Shown in pieces: positions 22,144-33,668 of a DNA stretch of 64,000 nt (position 1 is its first letter; each line of letters begins with the position of its first letter). Location of the stretch: positions 228,787,741 through 228,851,740 of the forward strand of contig CM041465.1 in NCBI GenBank assembly GCA_023213395.1. Direction: 5' to 3'. Below the pieces are notes generated by a model. The model was not told where the DNA came from. It saw only the letters and a program-made list of their open reading frames with translations, and searched no databases. Position numbers and translations under genes: made by a program. Source of the DNA: Cycas panzhihuaensis. Its lineage: Eukaryota > Cycadophyta.

Positions 22144-23380
22144 CATGGAGTTGAGTGATGCCATTGTTTTCATATCAAAGAAGAATGAATTTTGGATATA
22201 GTAACATAGCGTTGCCCAAATATATCGAAACTAATTTTCAAATTTGGAAAATTAAAATGGAATGTATATTTATGTTTAAAAGGCTATGGAAAATTATTCT
22301 TGATGGTCTTGCATTGATTAATAAAGAAGGGATGACAAGGAAAACCTTCCTCCTTCCTACGAGTTCCTCATTCATGCATTTCAAAATATTGATTTTGCTA
22401 AAGAGGCCTAGAACTTACTGAAGGAAGTGCATGAAAAGAGCCTTGAAGAGGTGAAAGAGACTGTGAAAAGGACACAAATTTTGTGATGTAGGTAACAAGG
22501 GTGAAGCAAGAGAAAAAGATCACTCTTGGAGGGCAAACTATGTGCAACAACATGACTAAGAACCAGAAAAAGAAGTTGAAAAGAAAAGAAAAACGTTAGA
22601 ATGTAAGAAATCAGATTGATTCCAGTAAGATCAAATCTCTCATAGACTCATTTGATATTCATAAAGTGGATGAAGAGCTGTGTGAACCTATTTTTGAAAA
22701 TAGGCCTAATGATCTTCATTTGAAATCCGAGGAGGAAGATAAAAATGAAGATTTGAAGATTAAAAAGAATATTATCTCACCAAACACCTTGAGCCTCAAC
22801 GTGTTAACAGGAAAGACTACATTGCAAATCACTAAAAGGATTGAGGTTGAAAAACCTGAAAAAAAGTTTAGACATCATCTTTTACAGGTGGTACATCATG
22901 GAAACACAGCTACCTTGATGAAAAGTTTGGGTAATATTACCTTAATTTGTGTTGATAAATTTATTGCTAGGTTTCAAATGATGTCAGGTCAGATGGTTGT
23001 ATGTATAGGCTCGAAACTTTGTATGATCACATTCAATATGGTAGCGTTTTTCGCCCTTGTCTTTGAAAGAATTCAAGTTGTGTAAACATATCTTGCAAAG
23101 GCATTGTCATTAAACAAAGAAAGGATACAGTTGGAATGTCATTTGGTCAGAATCTTGTCCACCAAGATTGGTGTATACTTCTGGCAGGTTACTTAGTCAT
23201 AAGAGACAATTATATTGAGGTGATATACTATTTTTATGTAACCATAATTGGGAAGTTTGTACATGTGATCATAATAGAAATCCTCATCATATTTGGCATG
23301 TCAATAGATTCTTTGAGTTATGAGGAGAAAACAAAATATTTTGCTGAATCAGGAGAGCACTTGCATTTGTAGAATTAGGA
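22144..23380 (+). pseudogene. Gag-like start and lysine-rich module of element D
   Basis: CCATGGAGTTGAGTGATG opens the region. Frame 22155-22421 has NFQIWKIKMECIF, the N-terminal signature of copia gag. After several stops come NQKKKLKRKEKR (about 22565), an acidic segment (22666-22790), and NITLICVDKFIARFQMMSG within 22666-23085. Frame 23136-23372 follows with IIEILIIF and SLSYEEKTKYF. Each part has a counterpart in the same order in element B (12060-13050). No zinc knuckle, protease, integrase or RT is part of this module. Function is unknown. Confidence 0.5.
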
Positions 23381-23389
23381 AAGAAATCA

Positions 23390-25420
23390 ATGTTCCTCAC
23401 TTCCTTTCAAGAGAATGTTTATTGGCTTGAGGAGTTGATTACACTTGCTGATTTGACAAATAAGAAGGAATTTCTCAAAATATTGGGATCTGACAATAGA
23501 GCCTTGGAGGATACAAGCTGTGACTCCAAACGGACGTGTGCACATCTAGCACCATCATTTGAGAACAACCAAGTTGACAAAGGCAAAGCCATAGCAGAAG
23601 GACCACCTTCTCCAACAGCAATGGCTGGTCCATCTTCTCCAACATCGTCAACTTCCTCCATACCAAACATTTCACATGATCCTTTTTAGGATCAAAAAGA
23701 AGACCAAGAGTCTACGGAAATGAAAACCTCATTCCCAACTCGAGGTTTTTGTGAAGCTTACTAGCTACATAAGGACATACGACTGGATGAGGTAGGCAAA
23801 ATTGGCACTAGAAGTGCCCATAGAGGAAGGATGCATGAGTCGCTTTTCATTGAGCTTGAACTAGCAGAATTGGATCTTGCTCTCAATGAAGAGCCCCTAA
23901 CGTACCAAGAGGCTGTAAAGCATGCAGCTTGGAGAAATGCCATGAACAAAGTGTACCAATCTCTTATTAAGAACGATATGCGGCAGCTCGTTGATCTACC
24001 ACTTGGAAGAAAGGTAGTTTGAAATAAATGGGTGTTAAAAAACAAGTACAAATCAAATGGCACTCTAGAAAACCACAAGGCGAGGCTGGTAGCAAAAGAT
24101 TCACACAAAGAGAAGCCATTGACTACACTGAGGTCTTTGCACCTATGACCAAGTGGACCACAATCAGAACTCTTGTGGCCTTGGCAACTCAACAACGCTA
24201 GAATATTCACCAGCTTGATGTAAAGATCATATTTCTCAATGGAAACCTAGAAGAAGAAATGTACATGGCACAACCATAAGGCTTTGACATTGCCAACCAA
24301 GAGCATAAGGCTTGTAGGCTCAGAAAGTCTTTGTATGGTTTGAAATAAGCCCCTCGTGCTTGGTTTGCCAAGTTGTCTAACAGAATGAGGCAACTTGGAT
24401 ACATAGTATGTGACTACTAAGACATTGATGTGACATTATTCATCAAGTGCCATAAAGACAAAGTCACATACCTCTTAATCTTCGTGGACGACATGCTGAG
24501 AATGTGTAATAGTGAAGACATTAGTAAGTTGAAAAAGAACCTTGCAAAAATGTTCAAATTGTTTGACCTCGGGTTGATGAAATAATACTTGGGAATCGAA
24601 GTGACTCAAAGGGATGGCAAAATCTTTCTCTCCTAAGAGAAGTACATTAATGATCTTCTGACAAAGTTTCAGCTGGAAGATGCTTGAATAGTGGTAGCAA
24701 TGCCAATGGAACCAGATGCCAAACTTACAGCTGATGGTGACACTTGGGAGGCAGATGCAACACTCCACAGACAACTTGTCGATGGCCTCATTTATACTAC
24801 CAACAAAAGACTAGATATTGCTCACTCAGTTGGTATTCTTGCATGATACATGACAACTCCAAAGCAGAACCACTAGCAAGCAGTAATATGAGTGTTGAAA
24901 TGCTTGAAGACGACCAACGAATATGGTCTGTTGTACGAACCAAATATAGAGTTCAAGTTTCTTACATACACAGACTCAGACTTTGGCAAAGACAAAGACA
25001 CGGGAGATCCACATTCAGGTACATAATGTTTCTTGGAACAACACATATTTCATGGTGATCAAGACAACAGAAGATAGTTGGAGACTCAACTACTGAAGTC
25101 GAATATGTTACTGCTTCTGAGACCAACAAAGAGGTGATATGGCTCTGAAAATTATTGAACACATTGAATATCCCAAAACAAGTCCTACCAACTTACGTGT
25201 GGATAATCAGTCTGCAATCCATATGGCCAAAAATCATGTATTTCACAATTGTACCAAACACATAAGTACAAAATTCCACAGGATTAGGGAGTTGGTTCTT
25301 GACGACACAATATAATTGGAGCTCTATCCAACAAAAGATCAAATTGTCGACATTTTCACCAAACTTCTACAAAAGGTGAAGTTTGAACAGTTCCGAAAGC
25401 AGCTCGGCCTTAGGGCCTCC
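23390..25420 (+). pseudogene. pol: Decayed copia RT-RNase H (element E)
   Basis: It starts with a Ser/Pro-rich linker (23390-23689). RT motifs follow: YQEAVKHAAWRNAM, KWVLKNKYKSNGTL, TEVFAPMTKWTTIRTLVALA, HQLDVKIIFLNGNLEEEMY, SLYGLK, FVDDML and YLGIEVTQRDGKIFLS, then ATLHRQLVDGLIY. The RNase H tail ends VDIFTKLLQKVKFEQFRKQL at about 25417. Stops interrupt nearly every segment, often at Gln or Trp codons. Integrase and gag are missing upstream, where the sequence instead matches the module of D. It belongs to a different copia lineage from A, G, H and I. Confidence 0.85.
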
Positions 25421-25464
25421 ATCTCCTCATGACTTTAGCAGGAGACATAGGAACAACGTACTTT

Positions 25465-25578
25465 ATCCCATTCGTGAAAACCCCTTGTGAGCACAGAAGG
25501 ACAAGAGTAAATCTCTGCTCAATCCCATTCGTGAAAATGCCTCGTGGGTGCAGAAGGATAAGGGTTGTACCAATTTTG
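25465..25578 (+). repeat. 57-bp imperfect tandem duplication downstream of E pol
   Basis: Two units start with ATCCCATTCGTGAAAA at 25465 and 25522 and share CAGAAGGA. They lie in the 3' untranslated region between pol and the polypurine tract. Confidence 0.8.
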
Positions 25579-25871
25579 GAAAATCGAAACTTGTGAAAAC
25601 CTGAAAGGGCATGGGAGATGACCAAACGATATATGGAGACTCAATAGATTAAAGTTGCACAATTCAATTGGTCTACTTGTCTATCTAGCTACATTCAAAG
25701 AGCCACCTGAGCCAAACTCGTTAGAATAGAAGGTCTGTGGGTTTTTCTTCCCCATGAAGGTTTTCCCACAAAAGTGTCCAATAGTTTTCAATGTAATGAG
25801 AGGCTCAAATGAAGACCTCACAGAATAGATTAGTATAGATCAAAATGACCTTCCACCATTAAGGCGGGGAA

Positions 25872-26228
25872 TGAAAGAGATTAATGTTACAAGGTCATTC
25901 AGATAGATTATTTGGATAAAGTAATTTTACTTTGTATAAAGTAACTTAAGTGAAAGTTAAATTACATCACTTAAGTGAAATGCACATTAGGTGCATTTAG
26001 ATATGATTTCATTGTAATTTCATGTGAATGTCATTAGGCAGGAAAATCCTAACCCTAATGCACTCAATTATAAAAGATGAGATCTCATGGAGGGGGATAT
26101 AATTCTCACCTCTCATTCTTGAGCTCTCCTTTGGTTCTTCAATTGTTCCTCTCATTTCATCTTATCTCCATTGATTTGCCAATGTTGTAGTGTTTGTGAT
26201 GAGACACTAGATCCCATCTTCCCTTTCA
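25872..26228 (+). repeat. 3' LTR of element E
   Basis: It is preceded by a purine tract (AAGGCGGGGAA). It has a 6-bp terminal inverted repeat TGAAAG...CTTTCA and a TATA box (26069-26075, TATAAAA), all at expected spacing. It does not match the LTR of D, so the 5' partner is absent from the window. Boundaries are inferred from these signals only. Confidence 0.55.
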
Positions 26229-28008
26229 CACAGAAGACTCGAAGTAGGCACATATGACAGAAAAGTCTCCAATCAGATCAAGGAAGAGACTCAAGGTGAG
26301 GTTACACATGAGCAGTACGAAGACGTGGAAGAACAAGTGAAAGAAGAACTAGATTTTGAAGAGGAGTCTGAATAAACTTCATGCAAGGTACTTATTAATC
26401 CTATGTTGCACATGCACATTTCATTGGGTAGTCTCATTCGTCCTCTCTCATTTCCAAGATCAATAGTATTAGAGAACCCTCCTTTCCCCTTCCCTTAGTT
26501 AGTCATAATCCTAATCCCTTTAACTCTAGTTTTTTCATAGGACAAATTCCAGCCCCCCTTTACAATACTAGCTCAACTCTTTACTTATGTACTTTTTTCA
26601 CCTCCTACAGACTATTCTCTATTGAACATTCTAAAACTTCAATCTGTTTATCAAGTTTCATCACTTAGTATGAGAATTATCCCTTACAAAACCCCACCTC
26701 ATCCTTCCCAAACCTATCCACTTATGCATTACCAATATTATTTTTTGTTGTTAAATCCTTCATTTTGTTTGAATACCATCCTTGGAATCCTATTAAAGGC
26801 TTTTTTCCATAGCGAACATCTATCACTAATCCCTCATCCAACTTTTTTTTTCCAAAGAATACTTGTGGTCCAACCAAACCTGTACGAATTCTCATCTCCA
26901 TTCAAGGCAAAATCCATACTTCATTGTTTCTTCCTATGCCTTCAAAGCTATGGCTATCACCACCCAAAATCCCATTTCTTCCCTTTCTTCTTATGATAAG
27001 CAATCATCATTTTAGGATCCTTATGATTAATTCTTTTCCCAAAATCTCCATGCAAGTTCTCATTATTTTACTCACCTTTCCTGCCACAATGCATTCCAAT
27101 TGATGACTAAATGTTCGAACACAAAATAAGATCAGCACTAAGCATTTGGGGCATCCCATAGGGCCCAAGATCACTCCAATGCAGGTCCACAAACAAGAAG
27201 TACTTGCTCCTAAGAACAAGAACCAACAAATTCAACTCACTTAGTTGCAAGATCCAACAAGAGCCGCAAGGTTGGACCTAATTATTACGACATACAGGGC
27301 TTAGCAAGAGGCAGCTAGAAGAACTCATTAAGACTGTACCAGAAATCCCCAGTAGTTCGAGGGTGAAATGTTATTTTAAGGGAAGGGAAATTGTAGAATT
27401 CCTAAACTAAGGATGAAGTTGGTTTTATAGAAGAAAATATTATTAGGAAGTCTATTTTAAGGAGAATTAAAAGAAGAATCATTTGTTTTATTTTCATTTT
27501 GAAGTCGATTTTTTGGAGTGAAAAATTAAGAGGTTGGTTTGAAAGCTATAAATAGAGATGCCTTCCTCATTTGTAAAAATCCTTGGAGAATTTTGTTATA
27601 TTGGTATAATGGTCTCGCACCATTAGGGCCTTGTGCCTATTGGAGGATCACACATGCCTCAAAGGGTTGTTGCTATTGGATATTTGTATCAAGTGATATT
27701 GTTTTGTTAATATTATTCATTATATTACTCTATTTTTGCTATCAATGTATGTATGAATGGTTCATATATTTGTTGAACTAAGTGTTGTGAATATTATATG
27801 TTGTGAGTTCCGTTATTTGTTGAATGAGATTTCATGAAGATATTATATGCTGCAAAATACATGTACTGCTGCGAATATATACAATCAACTGTGAAATATT
27901 ATGATTTGTCGCTGTGATTTGCTGGAAATCAGCTTCTGTCTGTTGTTTATGCAAAGGGCTTGTTATAGGTGATATAAAATATAACATGAAATATAGGTAA
28001 AATGAAGT
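26229..28008. other. Unassigned region after element E
   Basis: A 48-codon frame open to a TAA (26229-26375) is strikingly acidic (VEEQVKEELDFEEESE) but has no recognised relative. 26400-27000 is pyrimidine-rich. A purine tract (27380-27390) followed by TGTAGAATTCC at 27392 and a TATA box at 27547-27554 could mark another LTR. The longest frame (26622-26996) is a low-complexity shadow. Nothing here is supported as a gene. Confidence 0.4.
27392..27700 (+). repeat. Candidate 3' LTR of an unidentified element
   Basis: It follows the purine tract AAGGGAAGGGAA, begins TGTAGAATTCC and contains TATAAATA at 27547-27554. There is no partner copy, and the end is unknown. Confidence 0.25.
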
Positions 28009-28304
28009 GTGAGTCATAACACAGGATAATAATTGTTTGGAGAAATGATCTCTATTATTGTGCTATGAAAGAGTACATACTTATAGATACAGTTCACCTC
28101 ATAGATGTCTAATGTTATCAGATATCCTCTAAGACAACATATGAGAATACATAAAGGTGGGAGTTGTAAATACATACTTTAATAATGTTCACATATTAAT
28201 ACCTACACAAATGTGCACCTCTTTAAGATGTGTATGCACGACATTTGGGGGATGACCATTACAATAATTATGGATTGACCATAGATTAAACATTTTTCTT
28301 TAAC
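28009..28304 (-). repeat. Candidate 3' LTR of a minus-strand copia element
   Basis: Read on the - strand, GGAGGAG (28305-28311) is followed directly by TGTTAAAGAAAAATG, the polypurine-tract/LTR junction typical of the copia elements here. A TATA-like box lies at about 28078-28085. The outer end is unknown, and it does not match the 5' LTR of F. Confidence 0.35.
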
Positions 28305-28311
28305 ACTCCTC

Positions 28312-31085
28312 CATAATGTTTAGTTTTGTTTTTCTTGTCACACCACTAGGCTTTGTCTTTATCTATAAGTTGCTTCATGTGTGCTTCCTTTTATGTTTGC
28401 TTTTTTTCTCCATCTCCTGAGATGAAACTTGTCTTCACCTTGCTTGGACAAGCAACCTTAAGTTCATGATCTTACAAAGTGATGAACCTATGTTGGGTCT
28501 TCATTTTCAATTACTTGCAACCCAACTACATTAACAAAGCATGAGTATCCTATAACCAACTATTGCTAAGCTTAGGTAATCTGTTGTAATTCTTACTACC
28601 ATCTATAAAGGATATCCTGATCATGAACTCACTACATATTTTCAATTAGTGAAATAAGTTACAAGGCCCAAACTGAAGCACTTAACTATCATAAATGCAA
28701 ATGCATTTGATCTTTGACATGACATTTTTCACATGTACTTATCATAAAATGGGTTCTCATGTGGGCACTTATCTATTAGAACCAATATTTTAACAATTTT
28801 GAATGAAAATATGCTATAGAAATTTTAAAAAATGAATTTATAAAAGGTCTCTTCACCAATTCTCTCAACTTCTACCTTAAAAAAATGTGAGAAATCAAAA
28901 CCTAATATAGTTTTGCAACCACTCATTTCAAGGGCATCAAAACAAGCTTTCCAATGAATTTGACAAGACTAAATTTTGAGTTCATATGTTAGAGTTATGA
29001 CAAAAACAATGCAGGTAGGTATGAAAAAATGGTATTGAATTAGTTAATTGTGAATTTAACCTTTTTTAGTTTAGCTGTTGGTCACATGTTTTTCCAGCAT
29101 ATGAGCATCTTAGGGGGCTATGGCAGACTTCAAAATTTATCAAATTTAGTTTAATTTTCCAAAAGGTTTATAAAAAATTCTATATAACCAAAATCAGATT
29201 GTCATTTCATTTTTTGATGCCATGTGAGGGTTTCATTTTAGTTTTATTTATTTTTAGTCATGAGGATTTGGGTGCTACATTTGCACATGACATCTATGCT
29301 CGCATTTGGACTTGAGGTGGATTTACTTTAACCTCATGTCTCAGTTGCTACCAAGCATTAGGCAGTGCATCTCTATTGCTAAACTTCCAACTTTTTCAAG
29401 TGAATGCCCTCTCCATAGTTCACCAACATTGATCCCTCAAACACTTCCTTCTTCAATTGACTTTCTCTAACAGGTTGGAACCTGTCCGGAGTTTTTTATT
29501 CTCACGGTCGTAACTCTTTGTTCTAGGATATGCTGTACAATAGACCACATCTACATTTGCATATGACCTCTATTGTAGAGTTGGGTGCCCATTCTACCTA
29601 TTTTCTTCAACTCTTCTCCTTTGTTCTCAAATCTACTATAATCTTAGCACCAACAATATATGGCCCATGTTCTTTACTTCCAAATTCTCGTGGTGGGTCT
29701 ACTCACAACGTTTTCATTCTGGTAGTGAATCTCATAAAAACACGGGATACTTGCAACTACCTCTATTGTGGACTTAAGTCTCCATGGATTTGCTTCAACT
29801 CGATCGAGGGTTTCAACCTTGATTCTTATGGGTCTCTTAGTTATGGACCTCTTTATATGCGTTCAACATGTTGTCAATATTCTTCTTCTTTCTTCTAAGC
29901 ATTTGGCTCCACAGGTGCCTTCTTTCTCCAATGCTTTGCAAACATAATTGTTGGGGATATTTTTTGGGGTTTTGTGGACTTGCCAGTGTCCTTTCTTGGG
30001 CTACTTGATTGCATCAACTACCTTTCTTAGCATCTAGCATTCAAATTTCTTAAAGTGCCATATCATCTCAACAACTTTTCTCTCATGGACATCCTTGAGT
30101 TTACTATGCGGGCTTCATACAACTGGCAACTACCACCCATCCATCGCCATAGCAGGGTGATCAAGACTACATTTGCGATTCAACAACACTCACCTCTTTA
30201 GTCACAACAACATTGACTTCATAGGTCACCATGGGTTCCGCAAGGATAAAGTAAGGTATTCTAGTTGAAATCGAGAAGCGTAGAAGCACAGACCATCGAT
30301 GAGAGTCAAATGAGGCGAATTGGCATACAAGGCGAGATTAGGATCTACAAATCATTACGAAACACTACTTGACACAATAATCCATTTGGAAGGTCTTGCA
30401 TGCTAGGGAAAAAGGAAAAAAAAGGAAAAGAAAAAATAAACTAGAGTGGAAGATATTGATTGCGAGGTCACTGGATGAAAGTGAATAGTGTGCTAGATGG
30501 AAGATTGTATGTAAATGCGTAGTTTAGGAAAGAGTGTTTGTGGGATAAAAACAAGCAATCCATCAACCAAGGCAACGCGATCACGTAGCAAAGGGGTGTC
30601 TGTCAGAGTGTTGATTGAGCGAGGTGATCAAAAGAAAAAAAATCAAGTGAGCTTGAAGGGCGAGGTCGCTCCCCAAGGCTATTGGGAGTCCTTTTTCATG
30701 GTAGAATCATGATTCAATTAACAACAGAGAGATCATCATAGTATACATGTAGATGAAGTTGTCAACTTTGATAAGGTTTCGAAGAAATTTCGTAAGAAAT
30801 AAAGCTACATTGTATTTTTGTTAAATGTTCGCTTAATGCCCTTGTGCACTAGCATACGGTCACATACTGACCTCGGATGACCAAGGGCTAAGCCCTGGAA
30901 GGGGCTAACAAAATCTTCTATTCTTTTTGGTTTGTTTCTTTTCAAGGGGGTACCTAGATGTTTTCATCCATAACATTTTTTGTAAGTATTTGATTTCAAT
31001 TTCTTTGAACTGTTGGAATCCTGGTTCAAACACGATCGATCTAAATAGTTGCAAGGTACTAATTGGATCAGTTTTGATGTAGATT
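28312..31085. other. Unassigned region, no recognised gene
   Basis: AT-rich and mostly closed in all frames. A 122-codon + frame (29530-29898) has no recognised motif; related phrases (CTACATTTGCA.ATGAC.TCTAT) occur at about 29272 and 29555, hinting at an old internal repeat. 30100-30700 is slightly more balanced in composition but without a domain. This may be eroded 3' sequence of element F or of the element ending at 28304. Confidence 0.4.
29530..29898 (+). CDS. Hypothetical 122-codon frame, unrecognised
   Basis: It is an open frame with mixed hydrophobic and Ser/Tyr-rich composition. No domain, signal peptide or clear coding context was seen. The surrounding sequence repeats similar phrases without keeping the frame open. 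It is more likely chance in repeat DNA than a gene. Confidence 0.12.
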   Translation: MLYNRPHLHLHMTSIVELGAHSTYFLQLFSFVLKSTIILAPTIYGPCSLLPNSRGGSTHNVFILVVNLIKTRDTCNYLYCGLKSPWICFNSIEGFNLDSYGSLSYGPLYMRSTCCQYSSSFF

Positions 31086-32239
31086 TTAACTTGTGAAGTT
31101 GCAACTCTTATTGACAAGAAAAAGAAAAGAAAATGGAGTTAGATTTTTTTTGATCTTGATGAAGGTATGAAGTTTGGTATGGGTCAAATAGATTAGACTC
31201 CGTACTAGTTGTCTGTACAACGTTCCATCTATAATAGGTTGTTTCATATCATTTAAGGGGTTTGCACCTTTAGCACATGGTGTTTGAACAAGTTTGCAGT
31301 GCTCCATCTTAAATTTCTCAAGCAAGCTCTTCGTATATTTTGTTTGTAATACCAAAATTTTGTCTTCCATCTACTTGACCTCAATGCCTAAGAAGTAATG
31401 TAGAGCCCTAAGATTCGTATGTTAAAGGTCACTCCCAAATTGGATTTAACTTGCATAATAGTCTTATTACGATTGTCAGCGATGATCAAATCACCAATGT
31501 ACAACACAATAGCCACTATTGAAGTTCTTTTCCTTTGAACACACAAATTTAGCTCTAGATATGTGGTAACAAATCCTTCTTTTTTCAATTTAGCATTGAT
31601 CTTTGCATACCAAGCATGTGGTGCTTGCTTTAGGCCATAGAGTGACTTTTTGAAACAACACACAAGATGCTCATGTCCTTCCTTAACGAAACCAAGAGGT
31701 TGTGGCATGTATATATCCTCTTTCAACTCTCCATTGAGGAATGTTGATTTTGCATCCAATTGATGTAGCTCCTAACCATATTTTGTTGCTAGTGAAAGGA
31801 TCAAATGAACCGTTTTCATCTTGGAGATTGGTGCAAATGTCTCTTCATAATCAATTCCTTCTTTCTGCTTAAACCCTCGTGTAACAAGTCTCTCCTTATA
31901 CTTGTCCACCTCTCCGTTGGAGCAAAACGTAGTCTTGTAAACCCACTTGCAACCAGTAGGGTTTTTCTTAGGAGGTAAAGGAACTAGCTTCCATGTTGTA
32001 TTTTTGATGAGAGAACCAAATTCATCCTCCATCGCAACTCTTTGATGAGGATCATCTTTCACTTCATCATACGAAGCTAGGTCTTGGGAGTTTGTAGTGT
32101 CCACCACTAGAGTCTGATTGGCATGTTGGCTTCTTATTTTTCGTTCATCTATAAGATTTTGTAACATCACACAGGAATCTTCAATGGTTTTCTTGTTCCA
32201 CAATGGCATAGAAATACCCGATGTTATAGGTGCGTCCAC
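31086..32239 (-). pseudogene. pol: Copia RT of element F
   Basis: Frames 31772-32239, 31388-31759 and 31086-31370 give MEDEFGSLIKNTTWKLV, GCKWVYKTTF, GIDYEETFAPISKMKTV, DAKSTFLNGELKEDIYM and SLYGLKQAPHAWYAK. The catalytic box is YIGD where YVDD is expected, so the first Asp is lost. GTLYRQLVRSLIYLT follows, after which homology ends. RNase H is absent. Confidence 0.85.
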
Positions 32240-32479
32240 ATGTGACTACTACTCATTATTACCTTCTCCGCTTGGTCCTTATTGCCTTTGAATCATAGTG
32301 CCTAGTTCCTCATCATTTGCGGTTGATGAAGCACTAGCAGGGAATGGAAGTAGTGGTAGCTAAAAGGATTCTTTAGACAATGTCTTCTCAGCATGATACG
32401 TCATACACTCATCAAGTTTTGCATCTTGACTAATCAAAAGTTTGCTCCCCTATAGATCCCATAGCCTATAAGCTTTGTT

Positions 32480-33458
32480 TTGATCAGAATACTCCACAAA
32501 TATACACTTCTAACTCTTGCAATCCAACTTTTTGTGATTTTTATCTGGGATATATGCATATGTAATGCACCCAAAGGTCTTCAAGTGGGCAATGGTAGGT
32601 TTATGATTAGTCCATTTTTCTTTAGGGGTCATGCCACGAACTACTTTTGTCGATACCCTATTTAGGATATTGATGACAATCCCAACCACTTCTGCCCAAA
32701 ATTGAGGTGGCAAGTTCTTCGCATGCACCATACACTTCTCCATTTCCATCAAGGTACAATTCTTTCTTTCAGTAACACCGTTTAGCTGTGGGGTATATGG
32801 GACTGTGAATTCCCACTTTATACCGTGATTTAAGATAGAACTGGTTGAAATCATTATTGTTGTATTCCTTTCATTATCACTCTTTAAAATTTTTATTTTT
32901 TTCTCACATTTATTCTTGACATGTACCTTTCATTTACAAAAGCGGTTGAATACTTTAGACTTATTCTTCAAGAAATATACACAGACCTTCTTGGTATAAT
33001 CATCTACAAACATTAAAGTATAGCGAGCTCCAAATATGGAAGGGTTTGGGAAAGGACTCATCAAATCAGAATGCTTGAGCTCTAGCTTCTCCTTAGTTCT
33101 CTAGGCACGATCTTGGGCGAAAGGATAGCGATGATGCTTCTTGTACATGCACCCTTCACATACACCCTTTGAACAAGAAACATGGCATAATCCTTCCACC
33201 ATTTTTAGCCGATTCATAAGTGCTATGCTTTTGTAATTAGGATGTCCAAGGCATTCATGCCACAATTTACTAACATCATCTACGCTGGCTACAAAGACAT
33301 AGGTTTGATTCTAGGTCTAAAACTTCTTAAACACCTAAAAATTGTCCCATCACTTTTTCAGTAGCAATGACAAAGAAATTCTACTTTAGATAATTAGGCG
33401 TCTATCTTTATAGAGCTCAACCTCTATACTCTGTTTGCATATCTTTCAGGATGACTGA
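32480..33458 (-). pseudogene. pol: Copia integrase and protease end of element F
   Basis: The - strand shows the GAG-pre-integrase zinc motif (HECLGH...CEGCM) at about 33150-33280 and KHSDL. The second catalytic box is KSDNE, followed by YTPQLNGVTERKNCTL (32510-32854) and LKTFGCITYAYIP. Catalytic D, D and E positions appear present in pieces, but stops and frame changes separate them. It is cut at 33458 by insertion of F2 and continues at 43573. Confidence 0.8.
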
Positions 33459-33657
33459 TGTGAAAAGAAATATCTCCAATGCTTTATTCATCATTGTGAA
33501 GCTATAAATACATTACAGAGAGTACAGAACATATGGCAATTGTTTGATAGGATTATGCCACTTGTCATTCTTACATAGAAAGGGGTAATGATACATGACC
33601 CTCATAAGATACTTTAGAAAAGACTTAAATAGCCTAGATAAAGCATTACCTTTAACA
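33459..33657 (-). repeat. 3' LTR of element F2
   Basis: In element orientation TGTTAAAG...TTTTCACA, with polypurine tract AAGAGAGGG at 33658-33666 (read on the - strand). Confidence 0.9.
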
Positions 33658-33668
33658 CCCTCTCTTAT

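Noticed and set aside
26622-26996. 124-codon frame on the + strand
   Set aside because: Low-complexity Phe/Leu/Pro-rich translation of pyrimidine-rich DNA with no motif.
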